The translations under genes were made by a program, and so were the position numbers. The notes under the pieces are model-generated. The model searched no databases. It saw only the letters and a list, made by a program, of their open reading frames with translations, and was not told the origin of the DNA. From Aliarcobacter butzleri (GTDB lineage Bacteria; Campylobacterota; Campylobacteria; Campylobacterales; Arcobacteraceae), in the NCBI GenBank assembly GCA_012522985.1, contig JAAYJJ010000082.1, positions 1 to 5,960 of the forward strand: a DNA stretch of 5,960 nucleotides. Direction: 5' to 3'. Below, one piece after another: positions 1 to 5,910 of this stretch (positions within the stretch are counted from its first letter, which is position 1; the number at the start of each line of letters is the position of its first letter).

Positions 1-1031
1 CCTATATAGCTAAGGTGTCCAGCTTTTACATCAAAAAGATTTGATTTTTTGATCTCCACAAAGTTGCCTATATGAGATGAATCCACTACACTATCAGGTC
101 TAATCCTAGCCATAGGTCCAATAGAGCTATTTTTTATAATAGAGTCTTCAACAACTGAACTTTGTTTAATATGTGAAGAGATTATTTTACTATTTCCTAG
201 CAAACTAACACCGTTTTCTATGATAGATTCACCTTCTATTTGAACACCTTCTTCTATATAGATAGTATCTGGTAAGTTCATCAAAACTCCACTTTCCATA
301 AAAGCTTTTTTGAGTCTATTTTGATGTATAGTATTTGCATTTGCTAGATCATATTTGCTATTTACTCCTTTGAAGTTCTCTTCATCTACTTCTATAGGCA
401 AGACTTCAAATCCTTGTTTTATAGCCATCTCTATTAGGTCTGTTATATAATACTCTTTTTGAGCATTTTGATTTGTTAGTTTTGGCAAATGTGATAGTAA
501 AAACTCCTTATCAAAAGAGTAAACTCCAGCATTAGCTAGATTGATCTTAAGCTCATCACTACTACAATCTTTTTGTTCTACTATTTTTTGAACTAAACCA
601 TCTTTTACTACAACTCTACCATATCCATCTGCACTTGCTAGATTTAAAACTGTCATTATAATAGCTTGTTTTTTAGAGCTTGTATTTAGTTTTTGTAGCT
701 CACTTGCACAAACAAGTGGCATATCACCATTTAAAACCAAAACTCTTTTATATTTTGGCTCTATATTCCTAACTGCTCCACCAGTCCCTGGGAGATTTAT
801 AAAGTCTTGGATATGATAGTTGATATTATCAAAATATTTTTGCATACTATCTTTTACCAAATCAGATTGGTTATATAAAACCACATGTATATCATCACTT
901 ATTTTCAAAGACTCTTTTATACTATAATACAACATCTCTTTACCAGAAACCTTATGCAATACCTTAGGTAAGCTTGATTTCATCCTAGTTCCTGCTCCAG
1001 CAGCCAAAATAATAATTGATAATTTTTCCAT
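1..1031 (-). CDS. glmU: GlmU, bifunctional UDP-GlcNAc pyrophosphorylase / GlcN-1-P acetyltransferase (partial, C-terminus beyond the window)
   Basis: GlmU acetylates glucosamine-1-phosphate and then couples the product to UTP. This gives UDP-GlcNAc, the cytoplasmic precursor of peptidoglycan and of lipid A/LPS. The first 343 codons are present. The N-terminal uridyltransferase domain (about residues 1-228) opens with the nucleotide-binding signature LAAGAGTRMKSSLPKVLH (9-26). It also has PGTGGAV (81-87), the metal/sugar motif NGDMPL (101-106, D103), E152, N167 and GVN (222-224); the residue parallels to E. coli GlmU are from memory. From about residue 252 it becomes a left-handed beta-helix of hexapeptide repeats, with the family hallmarks GPMARIRP (305-312), HIGNFVEIKK (320-329) and KAGHLSYIG. 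The catalytic His region (NYDGxNK in relatives) and the C-terminal tail lie off the left edge; family members are about 430-460 residues. The ATG at 1029-1031 gives a native-looking N-terminus. It starts one nucleotide after the ankyrin gene's stop and has no strong Shine-Dalgarno, which suggests translational coupling. Identification is secure. Confidence 0.97.
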   Translation of the reverse strand, partial: MEKLSIIILAAGAGTRMKSSLPKVLHKVSGKEMLYYSIKESLKISDDIHVVLYNQSDLVKDSMQKYFDNINYHIQDFINLPGTGGAVRNIEPKYKRVLVLNGDMPLVCASELQKLNTSSKKQAIIMTVLNLASADGYGRVVVKDGLVQKIVEQKDCSSDELKINLANAGVYSFDKEFLLSHLPKLTNQNAQKEYYITDLIEMAIKQGFEVLPIEVDEENFKGVNSKYDLANANTIHQNRLKKAFMESGVLMNLPDTIYIEEGVQIEGESIIENGVSLLGNSKIISSHIKQSSVVEDSIIKNSSIGPMARIRPDSVVDSSHIGNFVEIKKSNLFDVKAGHLSYI

Positions 1032-1032
1032 T

Positions 1033-2973
1033 TTAAATCTTTACTTCATGAATTTCTTTTTTAAGTATCTCTACAGCTTGTTCTATAGAGGCTTTTGTCT
1101 TAAGATCACTTATAGCCTCACTCAAAAGTCTATCAAGCTGATTCTCTTTTTCCAAAAAAAACTTTGTTACAGAGATACTTTTTGGATTTTTATTATACAT
1201 TAAGCATCCTGATTTTAACAAAACAATCTTAAGCTTTATATGCCCCAAAATAGTTGCATAGTTAAGCACCGTATATCCAGCTCCATCAGGAAGATTGATA
1301 TCTGCACCATTTCTTATCAAAATATGAGCTATTTTGTAGTTGCCTTTCCACTGCGTATGATGAAGTGGTGTTCTTCCTTGTTTGTCTTTTTCATTTAGGT
1401 TTGGCTTTTTTTGTAATAGTTTTTCTACTATTTCTATATCATCAGCAATCACAGCTTTATGTAAGACTGTTCTACCATCTTTATCTTTTGCATTTACATC
1501 TACTTTAAACTTTAATAAAAACTGTAGCTTTTTGATAAATATCTCTTTTTGGGCGATTGATTTAATCCTAATCCCATAATCTATCAAAAGTGACAAAGGC
1601 GTATTACCCTCACTATCTTGTAAATTTGCATCTGCATTGTTGTTGAGTAAAAGCTCTATTAACTCCAAGTCATCATATGATATTACCTTAAAAATAGCAG
1701 TTTGTCCATTGCTTTTTTGCCTATTTAATCTAGGATTTAAAAGTAAAAACCTTTTTAATATAGATATATAATCCCTATTTGTATCTATATTCAAAAAGTA
1801 TTTACTCTCAGCCTTTTTATCTTCTCTTTGTATAAGTATTATCTCTATTAGATCATCTATTATACTATTTTCTTCACTATCTATTTTATTGATATCTGCA
1901 CCATTTTTAAGTAGAAAATCAATCATCTCTATATTATTATAGCCTTTTAAAACAGCATAAAAAAGTACAGTTTTGCCATCTTTATCAACGGCATTGATAT
2001 CTACTCCAGCATCAAGCAAAAACTTCAATGTATCATAGTTTTTTCTCATCATCTCTTTAAAAAGTAGTGTTTTACCATCTTTATCTACTCTATCAACAGC
2101 AAGTCCCATCTTAATAAGCTTGGAAGTAAGAGTTAAATAATCTCTTTCAGGTTTGATATTTTTATATTTTCCATCTAGTTTAACAAAAGGATCTTTGAGC
2201 AATGATAATATATACATAATCTCATCTAAAAGAGTCTTATCCTCTTTATCTTTTTGGTTTAATCTTGCACCTTTTTTAACTAAAAGTTCTATAACTTCTA
2301 TATTATCTGCACCAAAAACAACTGCATTAAATAAAGGATTTTGACGATTATTGTCACTTATTGTTACATCTATACCATCTTGACTTATCATATAGAGTGG
2401 AATTTGGCTATTTTCACTTAAAACTGCTTCAAAAATAGCACTTTGTCCATTATTATCAACTTTATTTATATTTGGCGTTCTATTTAACGCCTCTATTACT
2501 ATATCAAGATTTCCACTTAAAACTGCATCAAATAAAACAGTTCTTCCATAGTTATCACTTATACTTAAATCTGGATCAAAGCTAAGTAGGATTTTAAAGA
2601 TTTTATGACTTCCTTCTATAGCAACATCTTGTAAAACACTTCTACCTGATGAATTAACTCTATTGATACTAGCACCATTTGATAATAAAAACTTTACAAG
2701 CAAACTATCCTCTTTGCTTATAGCTTCATCTAAAATAGTTCTACCATAAATATCTTCTTGATTTAGATTTATTCCATATTTAAGCAATATCTTTATTGAA
2801 TCAAGTTTTTTTCTTTTTGCAAGTTCAAAAAGTAGTGTTCTATTGTTGTGATCTAGTTGATTTACATCTGCACCACTTTCTATAAGTTTGATAATCTTTT
2901 TTTCATTGATAATCTCTTTAAATAGCTCTTTTTTTAAGGCATCATCAACATTTACTTTAAATAGTCCTAACAT
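1033..2973 (-). CDS. Ankyrin-repeat protein of about 15 repeats, function unknown
   Basis: The 646-residue protein is almost entirely ankyrin repeats, which are helix-turn-helix units that usually bind other proteins. I see no signal peptide, membrane segment or enzymatic domain, so it is probably a cytoplasmic scaffold or inhibitor; the partner is unknown. Repeat units of the form D-x-x-G-x-T-x-L-F begin near residues 41, 74, 107, 140, 173, 207, 242, 297, 330, 365, 420, 453, 497, 530 and 563. A capping half-repeat (about 16-40) comes first. Most units are 33 residues. Those starting at 242 and 365 are 55 and the one at 453 is 44, owing to charged insertions between the helices. The tail (about 592-646) is a charged, helical, non-ankyrin segment. 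The start is ATG at 2971-2973, behind AAGAAGG with 5-nt spacing. The stop is TAA at 1033-1035, one nucleotide from glmU, and the helicase gene lies 50 nt upstream. Location beside glmU hints at a link to envelope-precursor supply, but that is inference only. Confidence 0.93.
   Translation of the reverse strand: MLGLFKVNVDDALKKELFKEIINEKKIIKLIESGADVNQLDHNNRTLLFELAKRKKLDSIKILLKYGINLNQEDIYGRTILDEAISKEDSLLVKFLLSNGASINRVNSSGRSVLQDVAIEGSHKIFKILLSFDPDLSISDNYGRTVLFDAVLSGNLDIVIEALNRTPNINKVDNNGQSAIFEAVLSENSQIPLYMISQDGIDVTISDNNRQNPLFNAVVFGADNIEVIELLVKKGARLNQKDKEDKTLLDEIMYILSLLKDPFVKLDGKYKNIKPERDYLTLTSKLIKMGLAVDRVDKDGKTLLFKEMMRKNYDTLKFLLDAGVDINAVDKDGKTVLFYAVLKGYNNIEMIDFLLKNGADINKIDSEENSIIDDLIEIILIQREDKKAESKYFLNIDTNRDYISILKRFLLLNPRLNRQKSNGQTAIFKVISYDDLELIELLLNNNADANLQDSEGNTPLSLLIDYGIRIKSIAQKEIFIKKLQFLLKFKVDVNAKDKDGRTVLHKAVIADDIEIVEKLLQKKPNLNEKDKQGRTPLHHTQWKGNYKIAHILIRNGADINLPDGAGYTVLNYATILGHIKLKIVLLKSGCLMYNKNPKSISVTKFFLEKENQLDRLLSEAISDLKTKASIEQAVEILKKEIHEVKI
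1618..2355 (-). repeat. Tandem 123-residue super-repeat inside the ankyrin gene (two copies)
   Basis: Residues 207-329 (DNA 1987-2355) and 330-452 (DNA 1618-1986) are two consecutive blocks. Each contains ankyrin units of 35, 55 and 33 residues in the same order. Shared landmarks are NAV.FGADNIEVIELL against YAVLKGYNNIEMIDFLL, DKEDKTLLDEIM against DSEENSIIDDLI, and ERDYLTLTSKLI against NRDYISILKRFL within the long insertion unit. The 369-nt copies are clearly diverged at the DNA level, so this is an old in-frame segmental duplication and not a recent one. Confidence 0.8.
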
Positions 2974-2978
2974 CTATA

Positions 2979-2985
2979 CCTTCTT
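2979..2985 (-). promoter_or_regulatory. Ribosome binding site of the ankyrin gene
   Basis: On the minus strand this reads AAGAAGG, five nucleotides before the ATG at 2971-2973. It is one of the two clear Shine-Dalgarno sequences in the window and settles the ankyrin start codon. Confidence 0.8.
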
Positions 2986-2989
2986 AAAA

Positions 2990-2998
2990 ATTATCATA
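2990..2998 (-). promoter_or_regulatory. Possible -10 element for the ankyrin-glmU operon
   Basis: The minus strand reads TATGATAAT here, containing two overlapping candidate -10 hexamers (TATGAT and GATAAT). A T-rich stretch lies upstream, where epsilonproteobacterial promoters often lack a defined -35. Transcription would begin about 2983-2986, giving a very short leader that starts at or within the ribosome binding site. The gap to the helicase stop (2974-3023) shows no terminator hairpin, so read-through from the helicase gene is the alternative. Confidence 0.3.
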
Positions 2999-3023
2999 CA
3001 TCTATATTGTACTAAAAAATATG

Positions 3024-4604
3024 TTAATATTTTCTTTTTCTATTTTTATACTTTGTACTACCTTGTTGTTCTACCTTATTTTGATGGTCTCTTTTTTTAT
3101 AAAATATCTGTTTTTTATCAAATTCTTCTTTTTTTCTTTTGATACCTATAGCAAGAGAGTTTTCTATAAATTTATTGATCAATGTTCTATAATGCAAAGC
3201 CCTAGTACTATCTACGAAAATATGCGGGAATTTATAACTAAGCCATAAATAAAGCGTTATTTTTCTTATCTCATCTTCTGCTCTTAGTAGCTCATCTTCA
3301 TCTTTTGCATTTCTTGATAGTGTTATACTTGATTTATACTCTACTGTTTTTTGCTCTTTGATGGATTTTATATACAAAATATATGCCCTTTTAACCAAAG
3401 GGGATTTTATAGCCATAGGAGCTTGTGCTAAAATATATTTGATATCAAGCTGTACATTTGAAACAACCTGCTCTATTATCTTGGTATTATCTAGCATAGA
3501 GTTTATATTTGTTGCTATAAATGGACCAGAGAATTTCATATTTTTTGCATAAAAATTGGCAATCTCAAAAAGATTTTTTGTATTTAGATATTTTGCAAGA
3601 TCTCCTATTTGTGAAGTTGTAGCCTTTACTTTAAATGGTGGTTTTATAGTTTTGATAGGCTCATCTATCATATATGAGATATAATCCAATGTTTTTTTAT
3701 CAGTTGCTCCAATATATCCATATTCATGCAAACCATACCTTCCAGCACGACCTGAAATCTGAACTATTTCATTTGAACTAAGTCCTCTTTTTTGTTGGCC
3801 ATCAAACTTTTGATATGTTGTAAAAAGAAGTGTTTTAATAGGTAGATTTAAGCCCATAGCTATTGCATCAGTGGCTATTAGTATATCTGTCTTACCTTCT
3901 CTAAATCTCCTTGCTTCACTTCTTCTTACTTCTGGACTTAAGTTACCATAAATAACTGATACTTTATAGTGTTTTGATAACTTTTGCTTTAAAGCCAATA
4001 CCTCAGCTCTACTAAATGCCAATAAAGCCGTTTGAGGCTCTAAGTTTTTTAAGCTAGTTGGTTTTTTATTTACTACAAGATCATTTTTTCTTTTAAACTT
4101 CTTGATGATTAGCTCTTCACCTAGATACTCTGCTATCTTTTTGACCGCTTCAAGAGCATTTACGCTACCTGTCATATATATATCATATGCAGGAGCCCCT
4201 AGTATGGCATTGACCCATGCCCAGCCTCTATCTTCATCATCTAACATCTGTACTTCATCTATTACACAAACATCTACTACCAAATCATAGTTAATCATCT
4301 CAATAGTAGAGCTTATATGTGTACCATCTTCATCAAAGATCTCCTCTTCACCTGTAATAAGTGATGCACAAATACCATCTTGTTTAAGATCTTCATATCC
4401 TTCAAGGGCTAGTAGCCTAAGAGGTGCTAGATAGATACCACAATCAGCACTTTTAAGATGGCTCATAGCTTCATAAGTCTTACCACTATTTGTAGGACCT
4501 ACAAAAAAGTGCAATCTTCTTTTTAGTTTTCTTGCTTGAGAGTAAGTTGATGCTAGATCACAATTTAATAGTTTTTTTAATTCTTCTTTCCATTTATTAA
4601 TCAT
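3024..4604 (-). CDS. SUV3-type superfamily 2 RNA helicase
   Basis: This is a predicted ATP-dependent RNA helicase resembling mitochondrial SUV3, which unwinds RNA for degradation; its bacterial role is less clear and RNA turnover is the inference. Numbered from ATG 4604 (526 residues), motifs run in order: Walker A GPTNSGKT (36-43), motif Ia YLAPLRLLALE (58-68), motif II DEVQ (116-119) followed by the SUV3-typical RGWAW (126-130), motif III TGS (145-147), motif V ATDAIAMGLNLP (244-255) and motif VI QISGRAGRYG (282-291). An alpha-helical C-terminal region follows, ending in a strongly basic tail from about residue 489 that could bind RNA. Eukaryotic SUV3 is longer, with a mitochondrial leader missing here. 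An in-frame GTG at 4617-4619 would add five residues. I prefer the ATG at 4602-4604 because neither start has a Shine-Dalgarno and a good -10 element at 4610-4618 would place the transcript start right at this ATG. It is divergent from trmA. Confidence 0.9.
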   Translation of the reverse strand: MINKWKEELKKLLNCDLASTYSQARKLKRRLHFFVGPTNSGKTYEAMSHLKSADCGIYLAPLRLLALEGYEDLKQDGICASLITGEEEIFDEDGTHISSTIEMINYDLVVDVCVIDEVQMLDDEDRGWAWVNAILGAPAYDIYMTGSVNALEAVKKIAEYLGEELIIKKFKRKNDLVVNKKPTSLKNLEPQTALLAFSRAEVLALKQKLSKHYKVSVIYGNLSPEVRRSEARRFREGKTDILIATDAIAMGLNLPIKTLLFTTYQKFDGQQKRGLSSNEIVQISGRAGRYGLHEYGYIGATDKKTLDYISYMIDEPIKTIKPPFKVKATTSQIGDLAKYLNTKNLFEIANFYAKNMKFSGPFIATNINSMLDNTKIIEQVVSNVQLDIKYILAQAPMAIKSPLVKRAYILYIKSIKEQKTVEYKSSITLSRNAKDEDELLRAEDEIRKITLYLWLSYKFPHIFVDSTRALHYRTLINKFIENSLAIGIKRKKEEFDKKQIFYKKRDHQNKVEQQGSTKYKNRKRKY

Positions 4605-4605
4605 A

Positions 4606-4614
4606 TGATATAAT
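4606..4614 (+). promoter_or_regulatory. Extended -10 promoter of trmA
   Basis: The plus strand reads TGATATAAT, a perfect TGn-TATAAT extended -10 box, preceded by T-rich sequence (about 4571-4600). Transcription should start near 4621, giving a leader of about 25 nt. A weak AGG (4635-4637) lies 8 nt before the trmA ATG. The element sits between the helicase's ATG and GTG codons. Confidence 0.65.
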
Positions 4615-4618
4615 ATCA
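4610..4618 (-). promoter_or_regulatory. Candidate extended -10 promoter of the helicase gene
   Basis: The minus strand reads TGATATTAT, an extended -10 box with five of six hexamer matches. A TTGCCT (4635-4640) that could act as -35 lies 19 nt upstream, slightly long spacing. The expected start is about 4603-4604, coinciding with the A of the helicase ATG, so the mRNA would be leaderless. It overlaps the opposing trmA -10 by five bases. Confidence 0.5.
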
Positions 4619-4645
4619 CAAATTAGGTAAAAATAGGCAACTTTT

Positions 4646-5794
4646 ATGAAAACAGATAATCCAATCAAAAATCATTGTAACTATATAGGCATTTGCGGTA
4701 GCTGTGTTTTAGGAAATCTAAACTATGAAGAACAGTTAGCTTTCAAAACAAAAGAGCATATAAATAACTTTTCTACTTTATATAATGGAGATATTGAGAT
4801 ATTTAGATCCCCCGTTCTTGGGTTTAGATCTAGAGCAGAGTTTAAACTCTATCATCAAAATGGAACACTTTTTTATGCTATGGTTGATAGAGATAAAAAG
4901 TATCTTTGTATAGATATGTGTATGATAGTTAGTAAAGAAATACAAACTATTATGCCAAAACTTTTACATATTTTAAATAGTAAAGAGATATTGGGTCATA
5001 GAGCTTTTATGGTTGAGTTTTTGTCCAATGAAAATGAAATGCTTGTTACTATAGCATATCATAAAGTACTAGATGATGAGTGGATAAAAGAGGCAAAAAT
5101 AATAGAAAAAGAGCTAAATATCAGGCTTTTAGGTAGAAGCAGAGGTCAAAAGATAGTATTAAGTCAAGATTTTATAACAAATACCATATCAACAGATGAA
5201 TATAGCTTTAAAATCATCCAAAAAGAAGGAGCCTTCTCTCAGCCAAATAGCTTTTTAAATAATCATATGATCTCTTGGATTATTAAAAACATCCCCAAAA
5301 CCAAAGATCTATGTGAGCTATATTGTGGTGGTGGTAACTTTACACTACCACTTAGTAGATATTTTGATAGAGTCTTAGCAACTGAAATCTCCAAAACTTC
5401 TATTGCTAGTGCAAAGCAAAGTTGTGAACTAAATGGTATTACTAATATAGAGTTTATTAGGATGAGTAGTGAGGAGTTTGTAGAAGCACTTGAAGCAAAA
5501 AGAGAGTTTAGAAGACTAAAAGATGTAGATCTATCAAAATACTCTTTTTACAATAAAAAGAAAAGCTCAACTATCTTTGTAGATCCCCCTAGAGCTGGGC
5601 TAGATGATGGAACACTCAAGCTTGTTGGGGATTTTGATAATATAGCTTATATCTCATGCAATCCTACTACACTCTTGAAAGACTTACAAACTCTATGCAA
5701 AACACATAAGATTATAAAATTTGCTTTTTTTGATCAGTTTGTTTGGAGTCCTCATATAGAGTGTGGCGTTATATTAAAAAACGCTAAGCTATGA
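4646..5794 (+). CDS. trmA: TrmA, tRNA (uracil-54-C5)-methyltransferase, with RlmD-like cysteine cluster
   Basis: The enzyme uses S-adenosylmethionine to methylate U54 in the T-loop of tRNAs, giving ribothymidine; it is cytoplasmic. The C-terminal Rossmann domain has the SAM motif ELYCGGGNF (224-232), ATEISK (245-250, E247), IFVDPPRAG (310-318, D313), the nucleophile C338 in YISCNP and the general base E372 in HIECGV. FSQPN (197-201) carries Q199. These sit 14 residues beyond E. coli D299, C324 and E358 (9 for Q190). The TrmA-type REFRRLKDVDL (287-297) separates it from the 23S rRNA paralogues RlmC and RlmD. Unusually, residues 11-20 form CNYIGICGSC and C92 follows in a region matching RlmD's fourth ligand, so a [4Fe-4S] cluster is likely; E. 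coli TrmA lacks these cysteines. At 382 residues it is slightly longer than E. coli TrmA (366), mostly because of this N-terminal piece. The start is ATG at 4646 and the stop is TGA at 5792-5794. Confidence 0.95.
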   Translation: MKTDNPIKNHCNYIGICGSCVLGNLNYEEQLAFKTKEHINNFSTLYNGDIEIFRSPVLGFRSRAEFKLYHQNGTLFYAMVDRDKKYLCIDMCMIVSKEIQTIMPKLLHILNSKEILGHRAFMVEFLSNENEMLVTIAYHKVLDDEWIKEAKIIEKELNIRLLGRSRGQKIVLSQDFITNTISTDEYSFKIIQKEGAFSQPNSFLNNHMISWIIKNIPKTKDLCELYCGGGNFTLPLSRYFDRVLATEISKTSIASAKQSCELNGITNIEFIRMSSEEFVEALEAKREFRRLKDVDLSKYSFYNKKKSSTIFVDPPRAGLDDGTLKLVGDFDNIAYISCNPTTLLKDLQTLCKTHKIIKFAFFDQFVWSPHIECGVILKNAKL

Positions 5795-5818
5795 TTTTAG
5801 GGTGCTTTTAGGTATTTA

Positions 5819-5845
5819 TTTAACTATTTTATTATTTTTAACTAT
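5819..5845 (+). repeat. Direct repeat TTTAACTAT, two copies 18 bp apart
   Basis: TTTAACTAT occurs at 5819-5827 and 5837-5845. Extended to 18-nt units, the copies match at 14 of 18 positions. In such AT-rich DNA this may be chance, but it lies in the flagellin control region. Confidence 0.5.
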
Positions 5846-5855
5846 ATTTTAATAA

Positions 5856-5873
5856 AACTTTAAGATAACTTTA
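5856..5873 (+). repeat. Direct repeat AACTTTA, two copies 11 bp apart
   Basis: AACTTTA occurs at 5856-5862 and 5867-5873, spaced about one helical turn. Both copies lie just upstream of the candidate flagellin -10 element, a position that would suit an activator or repressor site. Confidence 0.45.
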
Positions 5874-5878
5874 GCTAA

Positions 5879-5887
5879 TGTTATTAA
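5879..5887 (+). promoter_or_regulatory. Possible extended -10 element of the flagellin gene
   Basis: The sequence reads TGTTATTAA, with the TGn extension but only four of six -10 hexamer matches. Transcription would begin near 5894, giving a 17-nt leader that contains the ribosome binding site. I did not find a convincing sigma-28 or sigma-54 box as an alternative. Confidence 0.3.
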
Positions 5888-5897
5888 AATAATATTC

Positions 5898-5903
5898 AAA
5901 AGG
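5898..5903 (+). promoter_or_regulatory. Ribosome binding site of the flagellin gene
   Basis: AAAAGG lies seven nucleotides before the ATG at 5911. It supports that codon as the true start. Confidence 0.7.
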
Positions 5904-5910
5904 TCATCTT

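Larger units (their letters stand above)
5795..5910. other. AT-rich intergenic region between trmA and the flagellin gene
   Basis: This 116-nt spacer contains no gene. It is very AT-rich, has no convincing terminator for trmA, and carries short phased repeats plus a candidate promoter for the flagellin gene. It is expected to hold the flagellin control region. Confidence 0.7.

Noticed and set aside
1382..1579. Plus-strand reading frame inside the ankyrin gene (and similar ones at 2153, 3358 and 4102)
   Set aside because: Fully antisense to well-supported genes, with no family resemblance and no start signals.
1033..2973. Ankyrin gene as a recently acquired effector or mobile-element cargo
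   Set aside because: No secretion signal, integrase, flanking repeat or tRNA; its base and codon use look like its neighbours and it is tightly packed with glmU.
2974..3023. A terminator between the helicase and ankyrin genes
   Set aside because: No hairpin followed by a T run on the minus strand; the gap is better explained by a promoter and ribosome binding site.
3121..3140. T-tracts of about 7 in coding regions (also near 2938 and 4571) as phase-variable tracts
   Set aside because: Too short and typical for Lys-rich AT-rich genes; all reading frames are intact, and there are no long G or C tracts.
2888..3248. Two overlapping plus-strand reading frames rich in Phe, Leu and Tyr that look like membrane proteins
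   Set aside because: They are antisense to the helicase C-terminus and ankyrin N-terminus; the hydrophobic look comes from reading Lys-rich coding DNA backwards, and no ribosome binding site supports them.
5766..5784. GCGTT / AACGC stem with a 9-nt loop at the end of trmA, as a terminator
   Set aside because: The stem is only 5 bp, lies inside the coding sequence before the stop codon, and is not followed by a T run.
5842..5868. Possible sigma-28 box using AGATAA (5863-5868)
   Set aside because: The GCC part of the -10 and a correctly spaced TAAA are both missing; the match is no better than chance in AT-rich DNA.
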